Below are positions 8,779-16,817 of a stretch of DNA of 64,000 nucleotides, in pieces. Made by a program: the position numbers and the translations under genes. The notes beneath the pieces are model-generated. The model saw only the letters and a list, made by a program, of their open reading frames with translations. It was not told the DNA's origin and made no database searches. Source of the DNA: Holdemania massiliensis AP2 (lineage in GTDB: Bacteria; Bacillota_I; Bacilli_A; Erysipelotrichales; Erysipelotrichaceae); assembly GCF_000327285.1 (NCBI RefSeq), contig NZ_HE998569.1, positions 25,639-89,638 on the forward strand, read 5' to 3'. Within the stretch, counting starts at the first letter, position 1. Each line of letters starts with the position of its first letter.

Positions 8779-10731
8779 ATGAAGAACGGAGTAAAGAAAA
8801 TCTTAACCCTGATGATGGCTTTGTGTTTAACGGCCTGTTCATCACCTGCAGCTTCGTCAGAAAAAGCGTTTACGGCGGGAACGTACAGCGCTTCAGCCAA
8901 GGGCAACAATGGGGATGTTACCGTCGAGGTAACGGTGGATGCCCAGACAATCACAGCAGTCACAGTCAAAGAACATGCGGAAACGGAGGGGATTGCGGAT
9001 GCGGCGCTGACGGCTATTCCGGAAGCCATTGTTATCCAGCAATCCTTAAATATTGATACCATTTCCGGCGCCACCAATACTTCCAAGGCAATTCTGGAAG
9101 CCGCTGCCGCCTGTTTAAAACAAGCGGGAGGCGATGTGGAAGCCTTGCAGACAAAGCCGAAGGCAACGGCAGAGGCACGGGATGAAATTCAGTTAAATGC
9201 GGATGTTGTTGTCGTCGGCGGAGGCGGAGCCGGGTTATCCGCTGCCTTAAGCGCCGCGGAAAACAAGGCTTCGGTCATTGTTGTCGAGAAGGCCGGCAAT
9301 CTGGGAGGCACGACGATTACCTCCGGCGCTTTTTACAGCACCGGCGATCCGGAACTGGCAAAGCGTTCAAAAATGAATGATACGATGCGGGATCAAGTAG
9401 TTAGGTTGCTGGCAATGGAACCCAATTGCGAACAGATGAAAAACTGGCAGGACCAGGTAAAAGAACAGTACCAGCAATATCTGAACAGCGGCAGCGAAGC
9501 GATGTTTGACAGCGAAGAATATTACATGCTCTGTGTCTATGTGGACGGCGGAATGACCGGCGATCCGGATTTGATTGAGTGGACGTGCGCGAATGCTGAC
9601 GAAGGCTATGCCTGGCTTGAGGAACATGGTTATCATTGGAGCGATAAGGTAGTCATCGGTAAGAATGGCGATAATGCCGTCATTGAACCGGATATCGAAC
9701 GCTGCCGCCGTCTGGTTGCGGACAGCGAATACGGCCGTCCGGCAACACAGATGATTGACATTCTGTCCCAGCAGGCTCAGGCCGTCGGATCGGATACCTC
9801 AATCTATACCAATGTCGCCGCAACGGAACTCATCCTGGATGAAGGCCGAGTTGTTGGAATTAAAGCGCTGGGAAGCGATGGTACGCCTTATACGATTACG
9901 GCCAACAACGGCGTTGTTTTAGCCAGCGGAGGATTTGCATCCGGCGTTGAACTGCGGGAAGAATACAATACGATTTATCCGTATTTGGGCGAACAGGTGC
10001 ATTCCACGAATGTAGCAACGGATACCGGCGATGGTCTTGTTATGGCCAAAGCTGCCGGGGCCCAGCTGATCGACATGGAGAAAATTCAGGTCAACAAGAT
10101 CACACATTATGACTTAGGCGGAACGGACTGCATCGCCGCCGCGTTCTCCAACCTGCTGATCAACGAACAAGGACAGCGCTTTACTAACGAATACGGCAGT
10201 GAAACAGACGTATCCATAGCCATTCTCAGTCAGAGCCATCACAAGGCTTTCCTGTTGGCGGATGCTCATAACAGCAATATCACCGAAGGCAAAACCAGCG
10301 GCGGCCGGGATTTGGAAGAAGCCGTTGCGCAGGGATATGTCTTTAAAGCCGATACAATTGAAGCGCTAGCGCAGCAGCTGCAGATCGATCCGGCAGTTCT
10401 CACCCAGACGATTGAGCAGTTTAATGCAGCTATTGATCAGAAGCAGGATCCGGAATTCGGCCGGACGATCCTGAACGAAGAGGACAAGCTGCTTACCGCC
10501 CCATTCTATGCAACGCCGGTCATTCCAAGTGTGCATCATACGATGGGCGGCTTGAAGATCAATGCCAAAGCTCAGGTTCTTAACCAACAGGATGAACCGA
10601 TTTCCGGTTTGTTTGCCGCGGGAGAAATTGTCGGCGGACTCAGCGGGAATAACCGCATGAGCGGCGATGCGATTATGGCCAATGTCGTTCAGGGTCGGGT
10701 AGCCGGAGCTGAAGCTGCAAATAACGATTAA
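8779..10731 (+). CDS. Flavinylated fumarate-reductase-type lipoprotein 1
   Basis: 650 residues from ATG 8779 (GAGG upstream). A lipobox LTAC (Cys20) predicts an outer-surface lipoprotein. Residues about 33-117 form an FMN-binding domain with DTISGATNTS (93-102), whose last Thr is the covalent FMN acceptor placed by ApbE. From about 140 comes an FAD-binding fumarate reductase/succinate dehydrogenase flavoprotein domain (VVVVGGGGAGLSAAL; late GGLKIN and GLFAAGE). Such proteins pass electrons from extracytoplasmic flavin chains to small acceptors such as fumarate, urocanate or related enoates. The substrate cannot be told here. No ApbE gene is in the window. It shares promoter structure with the paralogue at 60704-62506. 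Confidence 0.85.
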   Translation: MKNGVKKILTLMMALCLTACSSPAASSEKAFTAGTYSASAKGNNGDVTVEVTVDAQTITAVTVKEHAETEGIADAALTAIPEAIVIQQSLNIDTISGATNTSKAILEAAAACLKQAGGDVEALQTKPKATAEARDEIQLNADVVVVGGGGAGLSAALSAAENKASVIVVEKAGNLGGTTITSGAFYSTGDPELAKRSKMNDTMRDQVVRLLAMEPNCEQMKNWQDQVKEQYQQYLNSGSEAMFDSEEYYMLCVYVDGGMTGDPDLIEWTCANADEGYAWLEEHGYHWSDKVVIGKNGDNAVIEPDIERCRRLVADSEYGRPATQMIDILSQQAQAVGSDTSIYTNVAATELILDEGRVVGIKALGSDGTPYTITANNGVVLASGGFASGVELREEYNTIYPYLGEQVHSTNVATDTGDGLVMAKAAGAQLIDMEKIQVNKITHYDLGGTDCIAAAFSNLLINEQGQRFTNEYGSETDVSIAILSQSHHKAFLLADAHNSNITEGKTSGGRDLEEAVAQGYVFKADTIEALAQQLQIDPAVLTQTIEQFNAAIDQKQDPEFGRTILNEEDKLLTAPFYATPVIPSVHHTMGGLKINAKAQVLNQQDEPISGLFAAGEIVGGLSGNNRMSGDAIMANVVQGRVAGAEAANND

Positions 10732-10783
10732 AACGGGAATTATCATCAGATTCAAAAGCAGAAATAAAGCAAAAAATGAAGGG

Positions 10784-10815
10784 GAAGGCCAAAAAAGCAT
10801 AACGGCCTTCTTTTG
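10784..10815 (+). terminator. Terminator of reductase 1
   Basis: GAAGGCC (10784-10790) and GGCCTTC (10804-10810), followed by TTTTGTATTTTTT. The remaining gap to 10965 shows nothing else. Confidence 0.75.
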
Positions 10816-10965
10816 TATTTTTTCCATGTCTACGGAAACGTAATTCTGCAGTATTTGGCTGGATGCAGCTTCATGGTGCAACTTGAAAAACAAAAAAAGA
10901 CAATATGACATTTTTTACACAAAATAGTCAATTTCCCCAATTTGTAGGAAACATGAAAAACACGC

Positions 10966-11029
10966 TTGCATTTTATAGAGAGTGGAGTATAATCTGTTCA
11001 CATAGTTAAATATTAAGGTGGTTAACTAT
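10966..11029 (+). promoter_or_regulatory. Promoter and operator of the marR-ABC exporter operon
   Basis: TTGCAT (10966-10971), 16-bp spacer, TATAAT (10988-10993). Just downstream is a perfect 8-bp inverted repeat ATAGTTAA (11002-11009) and TTAACTAT (11022-11029), over the expected transcription start. This is a typical MarR operator position, so the operon is probably autorepressed. Confidence 0.7.
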
Positions 11030-11051
11030 TAAAACAAAAGAGGTGATCGAC

Positions 11052-11510
11052 GTGAATGAACAGGAAATCGCTCAGAAGATTCTGCGGCTGGCTTATGTCT
11101 TTCGTCAGCGCAGCGAACCCCGCGGCCGGAAGAAACTGACGATGAACCCCCGCGACATGATGATTCTGCATGGCATTATCCATCTCAATCCTGAAGGGAT
11201 GATCAAGATGAGTCAGATCAAGGATTATTTTCATGTCAGTCCAGCCGCCGTTTCCCAGGGCATCCGCTCCTTTGAGCAGCAAGGCTGGGTGGAACGGGTC
11301 ATTCTTGACAGCGACCGGCGCAGCGTCTACATTCAGATTACGGAAAAGGGACGTCAGCTGATGCAGCAGCGGGAACAGGAGTTCTGCGAACAGATCGGGG
11401 CGTATTTCCGCTATCTGGGCGAAGCCGACAGTCTGGCTTTGGTCCGAATTCTGGAGCGGACGGTCGATTATTGTCAAAACCCTGCGAACTGCGGTTCTAA
11501 GGAAATGTGA
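11052..11510 (+). CDS. MarR-family transcriptional regulator
   Basis: 152 residues from GTG 11052, chosen because AGAGGTG is at proper distance; an earlier in-frame GTG at 11043 overlaps that site. Winged helix-turn-helix of the MarR type: MSQIKDYFHVSPAAVSQGIRSFEQQGWVERV and a DSDRRSVYIQITEKG wing (pieces of the usual motif). It probably represses the two downstream exporter genes until a toxic ligand binds. First gene of the operon, 14 bp before the first ABC gene. Confidence 0.85.
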   Translation: MNEQEIAQKILRLAYVFRQRSEPRGRKKLTMNPRDMMILHGIIHLNPEGMIKMSQIKDYFHVSPAAVSQGIRSFEQQGWVERVILDSDRRSVYIQITEKGRQLMQQREQEFCEQIGAYFRYLGEADSLALVRILERTVDYCQNPANCGSKEM

Positions 11511-11524
11511 GAAAGGAGTAACCT

Positions 11525-13741
11525 ATGGTCAAATATCTTAAGCCGTTCGCGTTATCCATCGCGGCGGTCATTGTGCTGTTGTTTGCCCAGGCTCAATGTG
11601 AACTGGCTTTGCCGGATTACATGGCCGATATCGTCGATGTCGGAATTCAAAGCAGCGGGATCAGCAGCGCGGTTCCGGAAGTCATCCGGGAGAGCGAAGC
11701 GGAAAAGCTGTTTCTGTTTATGAATGAAGAAGACCGGCAGCTGTTTCAGTCCAGCTATACTTTAGTCGAGGCAGGTCAGGCCAGTGCTCAGCAGATCAAG
11801 AAAGCCCCGACGGCCGAACAGGAGCCGGTTTATTTCCTGAATTCGCTGGAGGAGGAGCAGCGCAGCCAGCTGAGCGCGGCACTGTCGCCAGCGGAAATGA
11901 TTGTTCTGACAATTCCGAGCTTTAAAGAAACCGAGGCCTTTCAGGAATTGAATCTGCCGGAGGACGTAGATCTGTTTTCCCTGCTTTCGCAGATGCCGCA
12001 GGAACAATTCGACGCGGTTATGACGCAGATCAACGCCGGCATTCAGGATGCGGCTGAGAATGCTTCAACGGTAGCGTCGGCTCAATTTGTCAAAATGGAA
12101 TATCGGGCGATCGGCATCAATACTGATTCCATTCAGCTCAACTATATTTTCAGCAGCGGTCTGCGTATGCTGGGGGTTGCTTTGTTCGGCACGGTCTGCG
12201 CGATTGTCGTCACGTTTTTGGCATCGCGGATCGCCGCCGGCGTTTCCCGCAACCTGCGCTTAGCGGTTTTCAGCAAGGTTGAGAACTTTTCCTCGGCGGA
12301 GTTCAATCAGTTCTCCACCGGCACGCTGATCACCCGGACAACCAACGATGTCCAGCAGATTCAGCAGGTTCTGGTGATGTTTATGCGGATCGTCGTCTAC
12401 GCGCCGATCATCGGCATCGGAGCGATTATCAAGGTGCTCAATACGAATGCATCGATGACCTGGATTATTGCGTTAGTGGTTGTGATTATCATGGCGATCA
12501 TGGGCATTGCCTTTGCGGTTGTTCTGCCGAAGTTCTCAATCATCCAGAAGCTGCTCGATAAGATGAACGCGGTTCTGCGTGAGTTCCTGGACGGTCTGCC
12601 GGTTATCCGGGCTTTCAATACCCAGGCACATGAAGAAAAGCGCTTCGACAAGGTCAATAACGAGGTCACCAAAACCAATCTCTTTGTCCAGCGGACCTTA
12701 GCTTTATTGATGCCGATGATGATGCTGGTGATGAATTGCGTCGGCATTCTGATCGTCTGGGTTGGCGGTCATCAGATTGATATGGGAACGCTGCAGGTTG
12801 GCAACATGATGGCGTTCATCCAATACAGCATGCAGATTATCATGGCGTTTTTGATGATTACGATGGTTTCTGTCATGCTGCCGCGGGCAGCGGTTTCGAT
12901 CAAGCGGGTCATGGAAGTGCTCAACTGTGATCTTTCTATCAAAGATCCGAAACAGCCGAAGGCTTTCGATCCTGCTCAGCATGGCTATGTGGAGTTTAAA
13001 GATGTTGCCTTCCGCTATCCGGGCGCTGAAGAAAATGTCGTAGAAAACATTTCCTTCTTAGCTCGTCCGGGACAGACGACAGCTTTTATCGGCTCGACCG
13101 GTTCCGGCAAATCGACGATTGTGAATCTGGTCCCGCGTTTCTTTGATGTCACAGCCGGCTCGATTGAGGTTGACGGGGTAGATATCCGGGAAGTCAGTCA
13201 GCAGGAACTTCGGCATAAAATTGGTTATGTTCCGCAGAAGGGCATGCTGTTTTCCGGGACGATTGAATCCAATCTGCGCTATGCCGATGAAAATGCCGAC
13301 TGGCCGCAGCTGAAGGGCGCTGCGGAAATTGCGCAGGCCAGTGAATTTATTGATTCCAAGCCGGAAGGTTATGATTCCCCGATCGCTCAGGGCGGCACCA
13401 ATGTGTCCGGCGGTCAGAAGCAGCGGCTGTCAATTGCCCGTGCGTTAGTCCGCAATCCGGAAATCTATATCTTTGACGATTCGTTCTCGGCGCTGGACTT
13501 CAAGACCGATGTCGCGCTGCGAAAGGCTTTGAATGAATTGTGTGAGAAGACCGGCAGTACTGTGCTGTTGGTCGCTCAGCGGATTTCATCGATCATGCAT
13601 GCGGATCAGATCGTGGTCATGGATAAAGGCCATATCGCCGGCATCGGCACGCATGATGAGCTGATGAAAACCTGCGAAGTCTATCAGGAAATTGCGTATT
13701 CGCAGCTGTCAAAGGAGGAATTGGGTCATGACGAACACTAA
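11525..13741 (+). CDS. ABC exporter subunit with extracellular domain (heterodimer, degenerate site)
   Basis: 738 residues, about 150 longer than a usual half-exporter. TM1 (about 10-28) is followed by some 165 residues outside the membrane before TM2 (about 210), so the protein carries an extracellular domain, as known for one subunit of BmrCD-like exporters. The NBD has Walker A GSTGSGKST, signature VSGGQ and Walker B IYIFDDSFSALD. Here the catalytic Glu is Asp, which marks the degenerate site of heterodimeric multidrug exporters. Pairs with the next gene, whose start overlaps by 14 bp. Confidence 0.85.
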   Translation: MVKYLKPFALSIAAVIVLLFAQAQCELALPDYMADIVDVGIQSSGISSAVPEVIRESEAEKLFLFMNEEDRQLFQSSYTLVEAGQASAQQIKKAPTAEQEPVYFLNSLEEEQRSQLSAALSPAEMIVLTIPSFKETEAFQELNLPEDVDLFSLLSQMPQEQFDAVMTQINAGIQDAAENASTVASAQFVKMEYRAIGINTDSIQLNYIFSSGLRMLGVALFGTVCAIVVTFLASRIAAGVSRNLRLAVFSKVENFSSAEFNQFSTGTLITRTTNDVQQIQQVLVMFMRIVVYAPIIGIGAIIKVLNTNASMTWIIALVVVIIMAIMGIAFAVVLPKFSIIQKLLDKMNAVLREFLDGLPVIRAFNTQAHEEKRFDKVNNEVTKTNLFVQRTLALLMPMMMLVMNCVGILIVWVGGHQIDMGTLQVGNMMAFIQYSMQIIMAFLMITMVSVMLPRAAVSIKRVMEVLNCDLSIKDPKQPKAFDPAQHGYVEFKDVAFRYPGAEENVVENISFLARPGQTTAFIGSTGSGKSTIVNLVPRFFDVTAGSIEVDGVDIREVSQQELRHKIGYVPQKGMLFSGTIESNLRYADENADWPQLKGAAEIAQASEFIDSKPEGYDSPIAQGGTNVSGGQKQRLSIARALVRNPEIYIFDDSFSALDFKTDVALRKALNELCEKTGSTVLLVAQRISSIMHADQIVVMDKGHIAGIGTHDELMKTCEVYQEIAYSQLSKEELGHDEH

Positions 13742-15602
13742 ACATAATCCGAAACCGACGATGCGCCGCGGTCCGATGGGCGGGGGTCATGGAATGCGCG
13801 GCACAGGCGAAAAAGCCAAAGATTTCAATGGGACAATGAAACAGCTTCTGCGCTATATCAAGCCTTATTCGCTGTCGATGTTCTTTGGCATTTTGTTTGC
13901 AGCGGTGGCCACGGTGATGACCGTTGTCGGACCGAAGATACTCGGCAAAGCGACGACGGAGCTGGCCGTTGGACTGCATGCCAAAGCGGTTGGTACAGGG
14001 GGAATCAACTTCGGCCGGATCGCTGAAATTCTGATTTTCTTACTGTGTCTGTACGGCTTATCCGCCTTGTTTAATTATTTCCAGCACTGGCTGATGGCCG
14101 GCGTCGCGCAGAAGGCTTCCTATGATCTGCGCAAAGCGCTGGCGGAAAAGATTGACCGGCTGCCGTTTAAATACTTCGACGGGCATTCCCATGGTGATCT
14201 TCTGTCTAGGGCGACCAACGACGTCGATACGGTATCGCAAACGTTGAATCAATCATTGGCTAATATCATTACCGCTATGGTTCAGCTCATCGGCTTTACG
14301 ATCATCATGTTGTCGATCAGCTGGGAAATGACCTTAATGGCCTTCTGTGTCCTGCCGCTTTCGGCAATTCTGGTTCTGCAGATCGTCAAGCGTTCGCAGC
14401 GTTTCTTCGCTCGTCAGCAGGCGGCTTTGGGCGCGGTAAACGGACATATTGAAGAAATGTATTCCGGGCATATCGTCATGAAAGCCTTCAATGGCGAGGC
14501 CCGTTCAATTCAAGAATTCAGTGAGCACAACCAGAAGCTGTATGATTCAGCCTGGAAATCTCAGTTTCTAAGCGGCATGATGCAGCCGCTGACCACCTTG
14601 ATCGGCAATATCGGGTATGTCGGTGTTTGTATCTTAGGCGGCTGGCTGACGATTAAGGGCGCTATTGAAATCGGTGATATTCAGGCGTTCATCCAGTATG
14701 TCCGCAACTTTAACCAGCCGATCAATCAGCTGTCGCAGGCAGTAAATGTGCTGCAGTCCACAGCCGCGGCGGCGGAACGTGTCTTTGAATTCTTAAATGA
14801 AGAAGAAGAAATAGCAGAAACCGAAAATCCGGTTCCGGTTCGCGACCGGCATGGAAAATCCCTGATTCAGGGACAGGTTACTTTTGAAAACGTCCATTTC
14901 GGCTACAATCCGGATAAGATCATCATCAATGATTTCTCAATGTTCATCAATGCCGGCAAGCGCGTGGCGATCGTCGGTCCGACAGGCGCCGGCAAGACGA
15001 CGATTGTTAAGCTGCTGATGCGCTTCTATGAACTGAACAGCGGTACGATCTATGTGGATGGTCAGGATATCCGCAATTACCGGCGGTCTGATCTGCGTTC
15101 GTTGTTTGGCATGGTGCTTCAGGATGCCTGGCTGTTTAACGGAACGGTGATGGAGAACCTTCGTTACGGACGGCTGGATGCGACGGATCAGGAAGTCATC
15201 GCGGCGGCGAAGGCAGCACATGTCGATCACTTCATCCGGACGCTGGATCACGGCTATCAGACGATGATCGACGGCGATTCCGGCAATATTTCTCAGGGTC
15301 AGAAGCAGCTGTTGACAATCGCGCGGGCCTTCCTGGCGGATCCGAAGATTCTGATTCTTGACGAAGCGACTTCCTCTGTAGACACCCGGACCGAAGTTCT
15401 GATTCAGAAAGGGATGGAAACCTTGATGAAAGGCCGGACAAGCTTCATCATTGCTCACCGTCTGTCAACGATTCGGGATGCCGATCTGATTCTGGTTATG
15501 AAAGAAGGCGACATCGTCGAAGCCGGAACACATGATTCTCTGATGGCGGACAATGGATTCTACGCTTCCCTGTATAATTCACAGTTTGAAGATTGTGAAT
15601 AA
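13728..15602 (+). CDS. ABC exporter subunit (heterodimer partner)
   Basis: 624 residues from ATG 13728 (AAGGAGG upstream); it overlaps the previous gene by 14 bp, so translation is coupled. A Gly/Met/Arg-rich N-terminus precedes six TM helices and an NBD with Walker A GPTGAGKTT, signature ISQGQ (instead of SGGQ) and Walker B ILILDEATSSVD with the intact catalytic Glu. The altered signature here complements the Asp in the partner, so one ATP site is degenerate. The MarR gene upstream suggests drug or bile-compound export. Confidence 0.87.
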   Translation: MTNTKHNPKPTMRRGPMGGGHGMRGTGEKAKDFNGTMKQLLRYIKPYSLSMFFGILFAAVATVMTVVGPKILGKATTELAVGLHAKAVGTGGINFGRIAEILIFLLCLYGLSALFNYFQHWLMAGVAQKASYDLRKALAEKIDRLPFKYFDGHSHGDLLSRATNDVDTVSQTLNQSLANIITAMVQLIGFTIIMLSISWEMTLMAFCVLPLSAILVLQIVKRSQRFFARQQAALGAVNGHIEEMYSGHIVMKAFNGEARSIQEFSEHNQKLYDSAWKSQFLSGMMQPLTTLIGNIGYVGVCILGGWLTIKGAIEIGDIQAFIQYVRNFNQPINQLSQAVNVLQSTAAAAERVFEFLNEEEEIAETENPVPVRDRHGKSLIQGQVTFENVHFGYNPDKIIINDFSMFINAGKRVAIVGPTGAGKTTIVKLLMRFYELNSGTIYVDGQDIRNYRRSDLRSLFGMVLQDAWLFNGTVMENLRYGRLDATDQEVIAAAKAAHVDHFIRTLDHGYQTMIDGDSGNISQGQKQLLTIARAFLADPKILILDEATSSVDTRTEVLIQKGMETLMKGRTSFIIAHRLSTIRDADLILVMKEGDIVEAGTHDSLMADNGFYASLYNSQFEDCE

Positions 15603-15622
15603 TCATCACTCAGTTTCATTAT

Positions 15623-15652
15623 AGACTTGGTCTGACGGCCAGGTCTTTTCTT
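15623..15652 (+). terminator. Terminator of the marR-ABC operon
   Basis: AGACTTGG (15623-15630) pairs with CCAGGTCT (15639-15646, with G-T), followed by TTTCTT. Confidence 0.65.
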
Positions 15653-15668
15653 ATAGCGGAACAAACGC

Positions 15669-15697
15669 TTGACATCGATAATTCAAATGAATATCAT
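15669..15697 (+). promoter_or_regulatory. Promoter of the metallophosphoesterase gene
   Basis: TTGACA (15669-15674), 17-bp spacer, TATCAT (15692-15697). Confidence 0.65.
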
Positions 15698-15740
15698 GAA
15701 GCTGGATAAGGGTAAAGCCAGCCCGGCAAGGAGGGAAAAG

Positions 15741-16436
15741 ATGATTTATATTACAGGCGATACGCATGGCCGGTTTGAGCGGGTCGAGCAGTTTTGTAAA
15801 AGTCAGAAGACAAAACTTCAGGACATTTTGATCATTCTCGGCGACGCTGGAATTAACTTCAGCGGAGGACTGCGGGATCAGGAAAAGAAGCGGTTTCTCA
15901 GTTCCCTTCCGATCACGCTTTTCTGCATCCATGGCAACCATGAGAAACGGCCTCAGACCATCGCAGGCTATCAACTTCAAGAATGGCACGGCGGTCAGGT
16001 TTACGTGGAAGCGGAGTATCCTCATCTCTGTTTTGCCAAAGATGGCGAGCTCTTTGATCTGGATGGAAAACGAACGATAGTCATCGGCGGGGCCTACAGT
16101 GTGGATAAGTGGACTCGGTTAATGTATGGATTCGGCTGGTGGCCGGACGAACAGCCAACCGATGCGATAAAGCAGGATGTCCAGCGGCAATTAGAACAAC
16201 AAAATTGGAATGTCGATGTCGTCCTGAGTCATACTGTACCGTTAAAATATGAGCCTACAGAAGTGTTTTTAGAAGGTGTCGATCAAAGTCAGGTCGATAA
16301 ATCAACGGAACAGTGGCTCAATCAGATTGAAAACCAACTCACTTATAGAAAATGGTATGCCGGACATTATCATACCGAAAAAGAAATGGATCAATTAGAA
16401 ATCATGTTCGAAAACATTAAAGAATTCAGCCTGTGA
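15741..16436 (+). CDS. Calcineurin-type metallophosphoesterase
   Basis: 231 residues from ATG 15741, placed after AGGAGG. Motifs of the dinuclear-metal phosphoesterase fold appear in order: ITGDTHG, ILGDAG, IHGNHE, LSHTVP and AGHYH. It is a stand-alone cytoplasmic enzyme (no signal sequence), substrate unknown; similar proteins are found in phages and in gut Bacillota. Own promoter and terminator. Confidence 0.8.
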   Translation: MIYITGDTHGRFERVEQFCKSQKTKLQDILIILGDAGINFSGGLRDQEKKRFLSSLPITLFCIHGNHEKRPQTIAGYQLQEWHGGQVYVEAEYPHLCFAKDGELFDLDGKRTIVIGGAYSVDKWTRLMYGFGWWPDEQPTDAIKQDVQRQLEQQNWNVDVVLSHTVPLKYEPTEVFLEGVDQSQVDKSTEQWLNQIENQLTYRKWYAGHYHTEKEMDQLEIMFENIKEFSL

Positions 16437-16451
16437 TTTCATTCTTGTCAG

Positions 16452-16478
16452 CCCGCAAATTGAGTTCTGCGGGTTTTC
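16452..16478 (+). terminator. Terminator of the metallophosphoesterase gene
   Basis: CCCGCA (16452-16457) and TGCGGG (16468-16473) followed by TTTTC. Confidence 0.65.
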
Positions 16479-16550
16479 TATGAATACAAAGTGAAAGATG
16501 CAGAATTAAAAATTTCAAAAAACGAATGAGAGTCTTACATTTCCATGACT

Positions 16551-16724
16551 TTGCGCCGGCGCAGCATCCAACCGAAAAAATACCGTGTATAATAAAATTA
16601 GGAAAGAACTCTGAACCTATTCTGCAAAGACTGATGAACGAAATGATCCTCGAAAGCAGAAATCATAAAATAGAATCATAGAACTTGAGGATCTCTGCTG
16701 AAAGGAATCATTCAGCATTTTTTC
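16551..16724 (+). promoter_or_regulatory. Promoter and candidate attenuator leader of the LRR gene
   Basis: A 12-bp palindrome TGCGCCGGCGCA (16552-16563) lies upstream of TATAAT (16588-16593). The leader then contains GATCCTC (16645-16651) and AGCAGA (16655-16660), complementary to the adjacent GAGGATC (16687-16693) and TCTGCT (16694-16699). Both pairings cannot form as one nested stem. TCTGCT overlaps a terminator hairpin GCTGAA/TTCAGC (16697-16702, 16711-16716) with ATTTTTTC. This is the logic of an attenuator, ending about 95 bp before the start codon. The ligand or factor is unknown, and no known riboswitch class was recognised. Confidence 0.4.
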
Positions 16725-16817
16725 GGTATTTTCGAATGGGAGAGTCCTGTTGGTCAGTACCGGATGGATCACATAACAGAGGGTTTCCGAATAACTTGAA
16801 TGCAAAGGAGGGATATC

